Below, piece after piece: positions 36,143 to 45,853 of a stretch of 64,000 nt of DNA. Position 1 is the first letter of the stretch. Every line of letters starts with the position of its first letter. The translations under genes were made by a program, and so were the position numbers. Source of the DNA: Venturia oleaginea (taxonomy: Eukaryota > Ascomycota > Dothideomycetes > Venturiales > Venturiaceae); assembly GCA_013176395.1 (NCBI GenBank), contig JABMLP010000006.1, positions 744,001 through 808,000 of the forward strand, written 5' to 3'. Under the pieces are notes generated by a model that did not search any database, was not told the DNA's origin, and worked only from the letters and a program-made list of their open reading frames with translations.

Positions 36143-36646
36143 CTATCTCCACCACCCAGGCAGAAGACATGGCTCTGATGGGAGGCCGGGGTAGTCTTTC
36201 CATCTCTGTATTGAAAGAGGTGGCGACCAAACAAGACCCGTCAACGTCGAAAGCAGATATTCTTGCAGCGAGACGGTTGGATTTTTGATTTGTATCCTCA
36301 CTTGATAGAGTTGTGAGGGTGAGGAAGGCAGACGGGCCCCGATATGGCTCGCAAACTCAACTGTTTGGTCAATTATCTCATCAGGAGCTCTATTAGTGCG
36401 CTCAGTGTTGGTTCCATCTTCTCCCTCAACGAGCACACGATAACATCCCTTTCGAGCTTGTATGGATCCACCACAGTCGCTCTGCCAGCAGTAGGAGACG
36501 GCCAGGTAGTGACTGCAGATCGGGTCTTGCCCTTCAAAAGCTTCCTTCGGAAATTGGACGATCCGAAACTTGCGATCACGGGGAAACAGGGGATAACGTT
36601 GACAAGTTTCGCATGCATCTTTAGTGTCACGCTCGGTAACTGCCAT
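36143..36646 (-). pseudogene. HET-domain gene fragment (heterokaryon-incompatibility type), broken
   Basis: The minus-strand frame carries the start of a HET domain: a Cys pair (DACETCQRYPLF), then ICSHYLAVSYCWQ, which matches the conserved LSYxW core, and NRAPDEIIDQTVEFASHIGA, the next conserved helix. After residue GARL the expected WIDQ motif is missing and the remaining residues match nothing, so the gene is disrupted there. Full HET proteins are usually much longer. Minus-strand frames at 36833-37126 could be upstream exons but show no family motif. HET proteins trigger cell death when different fungal strains fuse; many fungi have numerous decayed copies. Confidence 0.5.
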
Positions 36647-37494
36647 GTCGTCTCATTCAACGTTGGAGGCGTCCACAATGTCGATGACGAGAAGTGACGA
36701 TATCTTCACCATCAAAAACCAAGGACCGTAGATTTTGTGCCCAGGCAACGGCAGATCCTCAATCGAGAAACCCTAGCTAGATCTTGAGCAAGAGCAGGGC
36801 CATATGATCCAACTGACGCATTCCTCGCGTCGTCAATAAGAATAGTATCCATTTCCTTCTAAATGATGAGAAAGGAACCTATTCATATGCGAACGAGGAA
36901 TATAATGACTGTGCGAACAACGTTGCGGCATACCTGGCCATCTGTCGATTGGAGCCAAGGATACACGAGGAGGGACAAACATCACCAATGTCAGCTTCAC
37001 AAGCCAATGAAATAAATCTCGAAGCGGCGCTTGCAGCATCACATTTATTCTTGAGAAGTGGTCCAAGGAAAGAAGAGGAGAACAGGATGGAAGCCAACGC
37101 GTCTCGTTAGCGATGTCGATCTTCACAATTTCGAGTCATGTCAACTCCGCCTATTTGTGGGATCTTTTAAACTTCGTTCTTCCTTAGGTTCTAGTATTGA
37201 TGAAACCGATTTGGTCAAAAGTTCAGCAACTATGTTGTCTTATCTTGGCCATCTCAGAGGCTCAATTAACTCATCGACCACTTTTAACTTGTCCAGCCGC
37301 GGCTTGGTGTGTATCGAGTATAATGCAAGACCAGATTACAGAGCTGTTAGTATGTTGTATTGGTATCGATGCTTTTGCTGACTGTCCAAGACGCCCGTCG
37401 CAGTGCGCGCCCGGCGGATGCAGTCTGCTATCTATCCCGTTGCAAATCGCAAAATATCAGGACGTTCAGCAAGGTGGAGTGATTTTGCAATCGC
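36647..37494. other. Intergenic region with weak open frames
   Basis: About 850 bp between the HET remnant and the 3' end of the GDP-mannose pyrophosphorylase gene. Several short frames on both strands have no recognisable motif. Part may be decayed HET-gene sequence. Confidence 0.4.
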
Positions 37495-38975
37495 CTACAT
37501 GATAACCTCGTTGGTAACGTCCTGTTCATGATTAGCTCCAGTAACCGTCAACATGGATGCGAAATCTTACCCTCTTTAATTCCTTGTATGGCAAGCACAC
37601 ACAATTTTGCACTCTGACCTCATCGGCCACAGCACACTCTTTGCCCAGAATGGTGACACTTTGTACCTTGACACCCGCCTTCATGATTGTTGTGGTGTGG
37701 CTGTTAACTGGGGTTGGAGTACCCTCAACGCGAGCCCATGCACCAATTTTACTGCCCCACCCAACGATGGAATACAAAATGCAAGCGTCGTGCTTGATCT
37801 CTGTGTCCTCGAGTACGATAGCCTCCTTGATTCGGACACCAGGGCCGATCACGGCACGGGCCCCAATAGAGACATTGGGTCCAAGTTTCGCTGTCGGGTC
37901 GACGGTCGCTGTAGGGTGGATGAACACTGGAGGCAAAATCGTCGCTGATGGCTTAGCGAGTTCGGCAGCTTGGTTCTGGAATGCCTTGGTGAGGTACAAA
38001 GCGTTTGCTGGCACGGCAGAACCGGCAGTCTTGATTTGGCGCCAGAAGTCCTTTGTTTCTAGGACGAAGAACTGACGACTGTCTGCCAGATCTCCGAGAA
38101 TGTCCTGTTCTAACCTGATGACCTCAGTCTTCTCTCCATCATCGTCGTTATCGTAGAATTGCTGGTCGAGGTTCTCGGAGGAAGGATACGAGACAAGTCG
38201 TGGTCGCTCGGTGCGACGCTTGATGGCAGATCGAATGGCAGGGAAGATGCATTCGGTGTCGAATAGGTAGACACCGCAATTAATCAAGTTTGAGATGTGA
38301 GTTTCGGGTTTCTCGACGTAGTGCAGAACTCGCTTGGTGTGCGAGTCGCTGACAATGCAGCCAAAATTTGTAGCCGCCTCTTGTGAGACTCTTGTTCCCA
38401 TGAGAACAGCCTCGGCGTTCTTCTCCTCGAACAATTGTAGCATCTGGTTCAATGGGAACGAGCAGCAGACATCTGCATTGAGCACGAAGAGCCTGTCCGG
38501 GTGACCCTTCATGATGGCATCGCGGAAGTGGTATAGACCTCCCGCAGTTCCCAATGCCTCATATTCTCGTAGATATTTGACGATGATGTGAGGGAAGCTC
38601 TTTGAGATGTCCCTGATGAAGTCCCGGAAGACGGACTCATCGTAGTAGCCCACAATGAAGACTTCCCTGATCTCTTCGACTTTGGCGACAGCTCGGAAGC
38701 AGTGTTCGATTATAGGGTGGCCGGCGACTTCGAAGAGAGGCTATAGGGGGTCAGGAGGTGTGTCCCTGGAGAGGTAAAGTAGCTGTATTTTGGCATACCT
38801 TGGGCAGATCGAGGGACAGAGGTCTGAATCGAGTTCCACGAGATGGTCCGCCGACCTGGGTACTGTTAGTATGGGTTCATGGAGCATTCAATTGTACTCG
38901 GCATACCAATATAACTGCTTTTGTCGACTTTGGCCCGCCTTTTCGAGCGCGTTGGGGGAGATTGAGAGTTGCCAT
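37495..38975 (-). CDS. Mannose-1-phosphate guanylyltransferase, GMPPA-type (regulatory) subunit
   Basis: GDP-mannose pyrophosphorylase family; GDP-mannose supplies N- and O-glycosylation, GPI anchors and wall mannan. Four exons: 38907-38975, 38799-38855, 37571-38740 and 37495-37521, with introns of 51, 58 and 49 bp, give 440 aa. The nucleotide-binding signature spans the first intron and reads VILVGGPSRGTRFRPLS, with the GGPxxGTRFRPLS form seen in GMPPA rather than the catalytic subunit (GMPPB). VLNADVCCSFPL is the metal-site region and FGCIVSDSHTKRVLHYVEKP follows. The C-terminal half has left-handed beta-helix hexapeptide repeats (VFIHPTATVDPTAKLGPNVS, IGARAVIGPGVRIKEAIVLE). The last exon (DVTNEVIM) completes the conserved C terminus. 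GMPPA is known as a partner and feedback regulator of GMPPB; the local neighbours suggest no operon-like grouping. Confidence 0.93.
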
Positions 38976-39738
38976 GATTGTGGTATTTAAAGAGGAGGAG
39001 GATTTAGGTGGGGGTTTGAGTCGTTAATTTTGATTTAGTTGCAAGGAAGTGTACACGATGCAACTTTCGTGCTCCACCATCCAATGTTTTTCGGGGTCTA
39101 AAGAGTGGCTTGACTCTTTTGACGATCATCGGATGGATGGGTTCACTGTACGGCCGGAGCTCAGATGTCGAGGGCTGGACCAAGAGATCGATATCGATGG
39201 CTTCATCTCTCATGAGGAATATCTCCTGCTATGATATTCTTTACTTTTACTCTACATAAGCCCGTTCAAACATCTCCAAAGCCTCGAGCAAAGCACTCGA
39301 GACCGTTGTCTGTCCTCCAACGGCCGCGAACAAGGCATTGTCACCGCTACTTACTTTGTCCAATAGTTCGTCAACGTGCCATTATTTGACACACGGCAAA
39401 TTCAAAAGACTTGAGCGTCTGGAAAAGGAGCTGGTAGCCTGACCACTGTCCTGTCGTATAGAATACGAGGTCGAGAAGTATATTACGTCCTCATATAGTG
39501 CCAAAGTGGGTGTTTTGCTACTCAGTACACTTGACAACAGAAATAGGCTCAGATACCCGGAAACATGGCATCTCTTCGAATTCAGGACCGTCTATTTGCA
39601 GCAGAAACATAACCACTCATCATGCGATGGAAGTATTTGTGTTCTTCAACTCCTCCCCATCTCCTCCTAGCTCCTTCCTCCGAGCCTTTCCTTTCAGAGC
39701 AGAACGTGGACTGAAAACATTCACCAACCGCTTGGCCT
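38976..39738. other. Gene-free flank of the nested transposon
   Basis: About 760 bp between the GMPPA promoter side and the TA target duplication of the Tc1-like element (39739-39740). No gene is supported. Confidence 0.5.
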
Positions 39739-41004
39739 TACTGTGGTAGCCGGCCGATATATTGTTAGTACGCCGCCACCAGCCAGGGGGCTTACAATTT
39801 TAGCGCATATCATGCTGCCAATGAGCCCCCTCGCCTGTATACTTAATTATATGTTGTTACTGTATTTTATACTCTACCTACGTGTTTCTCAAGGCATACC
39901 TGGCTTGTGTATACCACCAAAATGCCCCCTGTACGCCAAAAACAACCAGATCTTTCACGCGATGAGCGTTTACAAGTCAGAAGCCTCCGAGATATTGGCT
40001 GGGCTTACGAGCACATCGCCAACCACCTCAAAGTCACGCAGAGGCAGGTCCCGAATACGTGCCAAGCCGAACAAACTACGCCGAAGAAACGGAAAGGCCG
40101 AGATCCTTCTCTCTCAGAGGAGCAGATTGAGGAGCTTATCACCTTTATTCGCTACTCACGAACAAATCGGTTGATGTCCTACCTCCACCTCGCTACTGGT
40201 CTCTTTGCATCTTGGGAAGTAGGAGAGTATGCTATACGAAATGCCCTCCGAATGCATGGCTTGAAACGATACGTTACTCGAGCAAAACCTCCTCTCAGAA
40301 CGAAATAAAGCAATACGCCTTGAATGGGCCCTCGCACACGTCAATTGGACTCGAGAGCAATGGAATACTATCTTATGGACTGATGAGACTTGGGTGACAG
40401 GAGGGAGGCATCGCAAGCAATGGGTTACTCGGCAATCTGGTGAAGAGCTAGATAATACTTGTGTAGTTGATAAGATCTGGGAGCGGCGTGGTTGGATGTT
40501 CTGGGGCTGTTTTAGCGGTACCGAAAAGGGGCCTTGTCTCTTCTGGGAGAAAGATTGGGGTTTAATTAACCAGCGCTCATACTGTGAGCGTACGGTACCT
40601 GTTATTGATGGATGGCTACGGATAACTCCAGGTCTCCAGCTTATGCAGGATGGTACTCCTGGGCATGCTGCTGGCGAGACTTTTCAGGAGCTTAGAGAGC
40701 GAGGGATTACACCAATCTTCTGGCCTGCATACTCTCCAGATTTGAACCCAATCGAGGCAGTATGGAATCTAATGAAGGACTATATTGAAAATAAGTGGGG
40801 TGATGAACAGCTTTCTTATAACCAGCTTCGGATAGCAGCGAATGAGGCATGGGAGGCAACAACAGAACTGCAACTCCAAGATTTTGTAGCTAGTATGAGT
40901 ACACGATGTCAAGATGTAATCAATGCCCAGGGTGGGCATAACGTAGTCGATGGGTTAGTGGCCACCTCACCAAATCGCGTCGCGTCATTCTACTACTATC
41001 CTCA

Positions 41005-42246
41005 ATGCCACCACCACAACAAGAAGAAGCCTTATACAAAGAAGGTAGAATTGCTCTAGCGCTTCAAGCCTACCAGCAAGGCCAGTTTCAAACCCCTACT
41101 GCCGCTGCAAATGCCTTTAATACCCCCCGAACTACCCTTCGACGCCGTATCGCCGGAATCCAACCACAGTTCGGCTCTATCTCAAAAAAACGCCTTCTTA
41201 CACCTACCGGAGAAGAGAGTCTCGTAGGATGGATTCTATCAATAGATCGACGCGGTATGCCACCTCGACAGGCGACTGTACGGCAAATGGCAGGCCTTTT
41301 AGTCGCGCAACACGGGAAACCAGGCTATATCGGTCAGGTCTGGGTCCGCGACTTTATCAAGCGCCACGATACACTACAGTCAAAATACAATCGCAAGTAC
41401 GACTACCAACGAGCAAAGTGCGGAGATCCGGAGCTTATTCGAGCCTGGTTTCAACGTGTACGGCATACAATCGCTGAGTTTGATCAGTACTGCCTAGATC
41501 GCTCGATTGTTGTTCTCTGTATGCCAGCGCTTTCATCACATCTCCTCCATCCACTTGATGTCGGCTGCTTTGCCGTACTCAAGCGATCGTACGGACGGCT
41601 TGTTGAGCAGAAAATGGGCCTTGGCGTTAACCATATCGACAAGCAAGAGTTCCTACCTCTCTACCAGCAAGCACGCGCCGAAGCACTACACGAAAGGAAC
41701 GTACGAAGCGGTTTTACAGCTACAGGCCTCGTTCCGTACGAGCCAGATCGTGTGCTCTCGCTCCTACACGCTCAGGTCCATACGCCATCCCCCCAGCTAC
41801 ATCCACAACCTGAGGCAGTATGGGTAGCCGAAACACCTCATAATATTACTGAGCTACAGCACCAAACAGACCTCCTGAAGCAATACCTCAAGCGTCGTAC
41901 GCAAAGCCCACCGTCTCCGACAGACCAGGCCTTAAACCAGCTCGTAAAAGGTTGTCAGATAGCTATGCATAGCGCTGTCCTTCTTGCAAGCGAAAATGAG
42001 AAGCTGCGTACTGAGAACCAGCGCCAAAATAGGAGGAAGGCAAAGAGGCGTACGTATATAGCGAGAGGCGGTGTTTTATCTGGGGTTCAGGCTCAGGTGT
42101 TGGTAAATAATGGTGAAAGTAGCCGTACAGAGGCTGTACAAGACGGGCTAGACGTGAGACGGCAACGGACACCACCAAGGTGTAGCTTATGTGGGTCGCT
42201 CGAACATAAAGCCCCTGTATGCCCTGGGTATCAGCGCATCAATTGA
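41005..42246 (+). CDS. Fot1/pogo transposase derivative lacking most of the DDE domain, open frame, 413 aa
   Basis: N-terminal CENP-B/Tc5-type DNA-binding region: ALQAYQQGQFQTPTAAANAF, TTLRRRIAGIQPQFGS and a second helix-turn-helix ending KYDYQRAKCGDPELIRAWFQ. Relative to the related transposase at 56 kb, about 135 residues are missing between HTIA and EFDQ, in frame. The loss removes the first two catalytic aspartates (the NLDETGF and LDGHGSH regions). The third (HLLHPLDVGCF) remains. The C-terminal part is kept: a basic helical region and a zinc-knuckle-like CSLCGSLEHKAPVC. It cannot catalyse transposition, but the open frame and retained DNA-binding region would allow it to bind its repeats. 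Whether it is expressed is unknown. Confidence 0.85.
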   Translation: MPPPQQEEALYKEGRIALALQAYQQGQFQTPTAAANAFNTPRTTLRRRIAGIQPQFGSISKKRLLTPTGEESLVGWILSIDRRGMPPRQATVRQMAGLLVAQHGKPGYIGQVWVRDFIKRHDTLQSKYNRKYDYQRAKCGDPELIRAWFQRVRHTIAEFDQYCLDRSIVVLCMPALSSHLLHPLDVGCFAVLKRSYGRLVEQKMGLGVNHIDKQEFLPLYQQARAEALHERNVRSGFTATGLVPYEPDRVLSLLHAQVHTPSPQLHPQPEAVWVAETPHNITELQHQTDLLKQYLKRRTQSPPSPTDQALNQLVKGCQIAMHSAVLLASENEKLRTENQRQNRRKAKRRTYIARGGVLSGVQAQVLVNNGESSRTEAVQDGLDVRRQRTPPRCSLCGSLEHKAPVCPGYQRIN

Positions 42247-42250
42247 TATA

Positions 42251-43358
42251 ACGTGTTTCACCACTCACTTGGCCACCCCAACCACTAAATCCCAAGTCAT
42301 CGTGCGATAAAACTCTCACCAATACAGCTTTTATTGAAATAATTCTAACAATACATTCTTTACGTATTTGGGCATCGATTAATCTTATGACCTTGAATAC
42401 CGCAGCCACTACATGTTGGTAATGCTCGCTGTCGTACGACGACTTCCTGATCTTGAACACTATGTCTAGAGCTATTTTCGCATCCCTCGACCAAGAACTG
42501 ACCTTGTTGAGCTTGTAAAACGCCTCCATATGCAATATATCGTCTACGATACTGTTGCTTCTGTTTTCGTCGTTGGTTCTCTGTAAGAAGCTTCCTATTC
42601 TCTTCTGCAAGTATTACTGCTGAATTCATTGCGACTTGACACCCTTTGATGAGTTGACCAATTGCTTGACTACTTGGGCTCTGAGATTGGCGATGAAGAA
42701 AATTTCGGACGAGCTGAGCCTGCTGCTCAAGCTGAGCTATCGTACGAGGAGTTTCTGACGTCCACTGTGGCGCTACTCCATGGGGTGTACCTGGTGGTGA
42801 GGGCGTCTCTTCAACACGCTGAAACCACGCGTTGATTGTCGCTGGATCTTCGCATTTTGCACGCTGTGAATGGAATTTACGATTCCACTTCGTACAAAGC
42901 TCCGGCAGAGCGTTGATGAAGCGGGATACCCAGTTCTTCCCGACTAATGACGGTGGAGGATTCGTACCGCGTTTTTCGAGTAAAGCGTTTGCCATTCGTC
43001 GTACGTCGATAATTTGGGGCGGAAATCCTCGTCGATCAAGGTCTAGGATCCACTGAACCAGAGCCTGCTCTTCATGTATTTGTAACTTTCTCTTTTGGTG
43101 GTTAGATTCGCTTCGTGGTTTACCACCTTGAAGACGAGACTGAAGTGTAGATCGAGGAATATCGTACGACGCTGAGATTTGACGTTGACTTAAATTTGGA
43201 TTCGTTTGAAAGCTCTGCTTCGCAAGAAGTAATCTAGCCTCTTTGCAAGCCGATCCGGGGGTTGGTGTTGACATTATCGCGATAATTGTACGAAGGGATT
43301 AGACTTTTTGGTTGGGTGGCCAGGTGAGTGGGGTGGCCAAGTGAATGGTGAAACACCT
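42251..43358 (-). mobile_element. Second Fot1/pogo-like transposon nested in the middle element (inner element)
   Basis: Terminal inverted repeats of about 30 bp: the left end reads ACGTGTTTCACCACTCACTT and continues GGCCACCCC; the right end is its reverse complement with two changes. TA dinucleotides at 42249-42250 and 43359-43360 are the target duplication. It inserted a few bases after the stop codon of the middle element's gene. At 1,108 bp it is about 0.7 kb shorter than the full-length relative, explained by a deleted catalytic domain. Its gene runs on the minus strand. Confidence 0.9.
42360..43274 (-). CDS. Fot1/pogo transposase derivative lacking the entire DDE domain, 304 aa
   Basis: Open frame without stop or frameshift. 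The N terminus has a helix-turn-helix (NLSQRQISASYDIPRSTLQS) and a CENP-B-like second domain ending WNRKFHSQRAKCEDPATINA. Right after WFQRVEE, where the catalytic core should begin, the sequence jumps to PSPPGTPHGVAPQWTSETPR, which corresponds to the region after the DDE domain. The C-terminal helix (LVRNFLHRQSQSPSSQAIGQ) and zinc-knuckle-like CSGCGIQGHKINRC remain. So all three catalytic residues are absent. It comes from a different subfamily from the enclosing element but has lost the same domain at nearly the same point. Confidence 0.85.
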   Translation of the reverse strand: MSTPTPGSACKEARLLLAKQSFQTNPNLSQRQISASYDIPRSTLQSRLQGGKPRSESNHQKRKLQIHEEQALVQWILDLDRRGFPPQIIDVRRMANALLEKRGTNPPPSLVGKNWVSRFINALPELCTKWNRKFHSQRAKCEDPATINAWFQRVEETPSPPGTPHGVAPQWTSETPRTIAQLEQQAQLVRNFLHRQSQSPSSQAIGQLIKGCQVAMNSAVILAEENRKLLTENQRRKQKQQYRRRYIAYGGVLQAQQGQFLVEGCENSSRHSVQDQEVVVRQRALPTCSGCGIQGHKINRCPNT

Positions 43359-43837
43359 TATATATTATTGTAATAGATTAGGTGGTTGTTGAAATGCATA
43401 CATTTTTTCGGTGAGATACCTTGATGGGGTGGCCACTAACCACAGTGGCCACTAACCCATCGATTACGTTACGAAGTGGTAGCTTAAGTAATACATCATT
43501 ACATGTTATATACAAGACCCTTGGCCGATGGCTTAAGCCACCATACTAACAATATATCGGCCGGCTACCACAGTAGCAATTTGACGAATGAGAACCGCCA
43601 AGAATTAACTGCTATCGATATCAGCTTCGGCGTCCTGTTCTGACTGCAGCTGTGCCTTGGCGACACGAAATTGAGCGGTCTGAACCTTGACTCCAGGTGT
43701 ATTCTGTCAAATGAGCCGGCATGTAGCACAAGTTTGACTGCAAAAATGATCCAGTGTTTCTACAAAGCATACCGTACATACGTTGCCCAGATTCCAATCC
43801 AGCGCCGTCCATCAAAACAGTTCAAATTTGGCGCAAT

Positions 43838-44968
43838 CTACAACCTCGCCCTTTCCCTCCTCAAAAACTCGCCAGCCTTCGTGGCTGCCTCACCTGCCTC
43901 CTTGTTGAAACCTAGAATGTGGCCCACAAGGAGAATATCATGCGGCATCCCCTTGTTCACCTCAAGGTCAACCTTATTCCCTGCAATCTTCTTGAACTGA
44001 CTCGCAATCTCCACGTCGTCGTCGTACAGCACCTCGGCGTCGCCCGTCTGCACAAAGATTGGTGTCTTACTCTTGAACGCATTCCCAAGCGGCGTCAAGT
44101 ATGGATTTGCGGAATCGACTTTGCCTTTTGGTGCGAAGGAGTCAGCGCCCCATTTCCCGAATCCGCCACCAAGGTAGTCAGTCGTTTGGTTGGGAGAGGC
44201 GTTGATGTTGACAGGATCTCTTCCAGCCTCAACGTCCACCCATGGTGACCACAGCCAGATGCAACCGGGCCATGGGAGGTCGACTTCTTTGCCAAAATCG
44301 GCAATGTAGCGGAGGAGAGCGAGGGCCAAGTTGCCACCTGCTGAGTCTCCGGACAGAGTAATGCGGTCTGCTGGGACCTTGAGGGTGTGGATGAGATAGG
44401 AGTATGCCGTGACAGCATCCTGGAAGGCTGCTGGGAAGCGTCCGCCTGGGTTGCTCGAGAGACGGTATTGCGGTGTTACAACGTGCGTGACCTTAGCGTG
44501 CTTCAGGAACGTCTTTGCCAAAAATCCGGTATCGTTATCGCGTCCGTCTCCAATGACATATGCTCCTCCGTGGAAATGTAGCACTACATCCAAATCCGGG
44601 TTGTGAATGTCCCCCTTTCCAACTGGCTTAGGAGTCCATGTGCATCCGATCTTCTCAGGCTTGATCTCCGGGTCGTCCAAAGGACCCTTGTAATACTTTG
44701 CGTGGGCAGGCTCAATTGCGACGAACCGAGTCTTTTCTCGGCCTGGTGCGAGGGAGAGGGGTGTTTTGACTTCCACGGCGGAGGAGTGCTTAAGGAAGGC
44801 TTTCACGATCTTCATGCGAATCGCTTGTTGATGGGACCATGATCTGTGTGGTCGGGCGGCGGCTGGGAGGTACATGATTACCCACAATGGGAATTTCATG
44901 GCTTCAACGAGTACGGCAATAAGCGCGTACAGCGCCTTGAAAGGCTGGAAGGTGAGGAGGCCACCCAT
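43838..44968 (-). CDS. Esterase/lipase of the HSL-type alpha/beta-hydrolase family, 376 aa
   Basis: Predicted serine carboxylesterase. Single exon. The oxyanion-hole motif HFHGGAYVIGD and the nucleophile motif GDSAGGNLALALL (GxSxG) are intact. The catalytic acid lies in QTGDAEVLYDDD and the histidine in MPHDILLVGH. The N terminus has a hydrophobic stretch (LYALIAVLVEAMKFPLWVIM) that could anchor it in a membrane, likely the ER. Length is normal for the family. It lies only 265 bp from the right end of the nested transposon, but its own sequence is undamaged. Substrate unknown; short-chain esters, sterol esters or lactones are all possible. Confidence 0.9.
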   Translation of the reverse strand: MGGLLTFQPFKALYALIAVLVEAMKFPLWVIMYLPAAARPHRSWSHQQAIRMKIVKAFLKHSSAVEVKTPLSLAPGREKTRFVAIEPAHAKYYKGPLDDPEIKPEKIGCTWTPKPVGKGDIHNPDLDVVLHFHGGAYVIGDGRDNDTGFLAKTFLKHAKVTHVVTPQYRLSSNPGGRFPAAFQDAVTAYSYLIHTLKVPADRITLSGDSAGGNLALALLRYIADFGKEVDLPWPGCIWLWSPWVDVEAGRDPVNINASPNQTTDYLGGGFGKWGADSFAPKGKVDSANPYLTPLGNAFKSKTPIFVQTGDAEVLYDDDVEIASQFKKIAGNKVDLEVNKGMPHDILLVGHILGFNKEAGEAATKAGEFLRRERARL

Positions 44969-45568
44969 GATGTCCGTATTGAGTGTTCAGATGTAGCTCT
45001 GGAGGTAGGTGTAGGAAGTCGAGAGCTCAACTCAATATCAAGTCCTGCGGAGGAGCTTCACATGCTATCAATTGAATGGTGGGAGCTTCCAATGAAACAG
45101 ACTACTGGGCTGGGTGTTCATGGTGAAAAGCCGAGGTTTCCTTTCAACTTCCTACGCACGCTAGGAGGTACGTTAGGCACGGCACAATGGTTAAGCACGA
45201 GTCAATAGTGGAATCACTTTCGATGGCTTTTCGTGCGGCGCGGCTTGGAGCATCACAATCGAAGGAACATGTCTCGGCAATTGTGGTCGGGATATAGATG
45301 TTTGGGAAGGAGACGTGCAGTGGTGAGAATGAGATGGATGCACGTCTTTCCACGTGATCAGGTTGAAGTATGCAAACTAACTTCTAATATAACTTAATTG
45401 ATTCAAGGAGCCATGCTTGGCATTCATCGCTTGCCCCGTCCTTCCATTTCCAAACTGCAACGAGGTCCCAGAGATAACCAGCAGTCCCTCTCTCATATCC
45501 CCATCACTTATCTTATCCAATAGAGTTAATCAATTGCGACATGAGAAACACTTGATGATCCAGAAAGC
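44969..45568. other. Gene-free intergenic region
   Basis: About 600 bp forming the esterase promoter side and the 3' side of a small secreted protein gene. No other feature was seen. Confidence 0.45.
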
Positions 45569-45853
45569 CTACCCAGTTGTGTCCGGTACACAATGTGTGT
45601 CTACAACAAATTGGCCCTTACAGCAGACAGCCTTGTACCTTCCTGGACATGGGTGGCGTTTGGCTTTACAAGAGTTTCCCCAGCACTGTATTACACAGCA
45701 GTTAGCTTCGACCAACAAACACGAAGATAGGCTTAACCTACCACAATCGAGTTTTTTTTGGCAATCTGCAGGCGGGTCGTCACAGTACAGTTCTCCTGCG
45801 GCGAAAGAAGAGAGATTGGCGACAGCCAGAAGAACAAGAGATGTGATGCGCAT
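45569..45853 (-). CDS. Small secreted cysteine-rich protein, 94 aa
   Basis: N-terminal signal peptide MRITSLVLLAVANLSSFAAG followed by a mature chain of about 74 residues with twelve cysteines, including two CC pairs (NCC and VCC). This is the architecture of fungal effector-like or antimicrobial-like proteins. A perfect intron pattern (GTAGGT donor, GCTAAC branch, ACAG acceptor, 56 bp) lies inside the frame at about 45698-45753. Splicing it would end the protein after about 43 residues, while retention leaves the full Cys-rich frame open. The unspliced reading is favoured by the cysteine spacing. No named family recognised. It lies 2 kb from the transposon nest. Confidence 0.65.
   Translation of the reverse strand: MRITSLVLLAVANLSSFAAGELYCDDPPADCQKKLDCGRLSLSSCLLVEANCCVIQCWGNSCKAKRHPCPGRYKAVCCKGQFVVDTHCVPDTTG

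Larger units (their letters stand above)
40941..43469 (+). mobile_element. Fot1/pogo-like DNA transposon inserted in the Tc1 transposase (middle element)
   Basis: Terminal inverted repeats of about 25 bp, reading ACGTARTCGATGGGTTAGTG then GCCAC, with TA duplications at 40939-40940 and 43470-43471. Removing it and one TA restores the end of the Tc1 transposase frame, which confirms the boundaries. Without its own inner insertion (42251-43358) it is about 1.42 kb, roughly 0.42 kb shorter than the related element at 56.0-57.8 kb. This matches the internal deletion seen in its transposase gene. Confidence 0.92.
39922..43482 (+). pseudogene. Tc1/mariner (DD34E) transposase, frameshifted and split by a nested transposon
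   Basis: The N-terminal helix-turn-helix part starts MPPVRQKQPDLSRDERLQVR and covers 39922 to about 40300. There the frame changes by one base (AAACCTCCTCTC region) and the catalytic domain continues to 40940. The three catalytic residues are visible in LWTDETW (D), LMQDGTPGH (D) and SPDLNPIEAVW (E), with 34 residues between the last two. At 40940 the gene is cut by the second element; downstream, at 43472-43482, the reading frame resumes so that the C terminus becomes NAQGGHTKW. The frameshift alone would inactivate it. Confidence 0.85.
39741..43573 (+). mobile_element. Tc1-like DNA transposon (outer element of a three-level nest)
   Basis: Bounded by 30 bp perfect terminal inverted repeats, CTGTGGTAGCCGGCCGATAT then ATTGTTAGTA at the left, and the reverse complement at the right (43544-43573). 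Flanking TA dinucleotides at 39739-39740 and 43574-43575 are the expected target-site duplication. It carries a DD34E transposase (plus strand). Removing the inner element (40941-43469) and one TA leaves a compact element of about 1.3 kb, normal for Tc1 relatives. So the element was complete before it was itself invaded. Confidence 0.93.

Noticed and set aside
42239..42610. Minus-strand frame overlapping the inner transposon
   Set aside because: It crosses the transposon boundary and is out of frame with the transposase derivative at 42360-43274.
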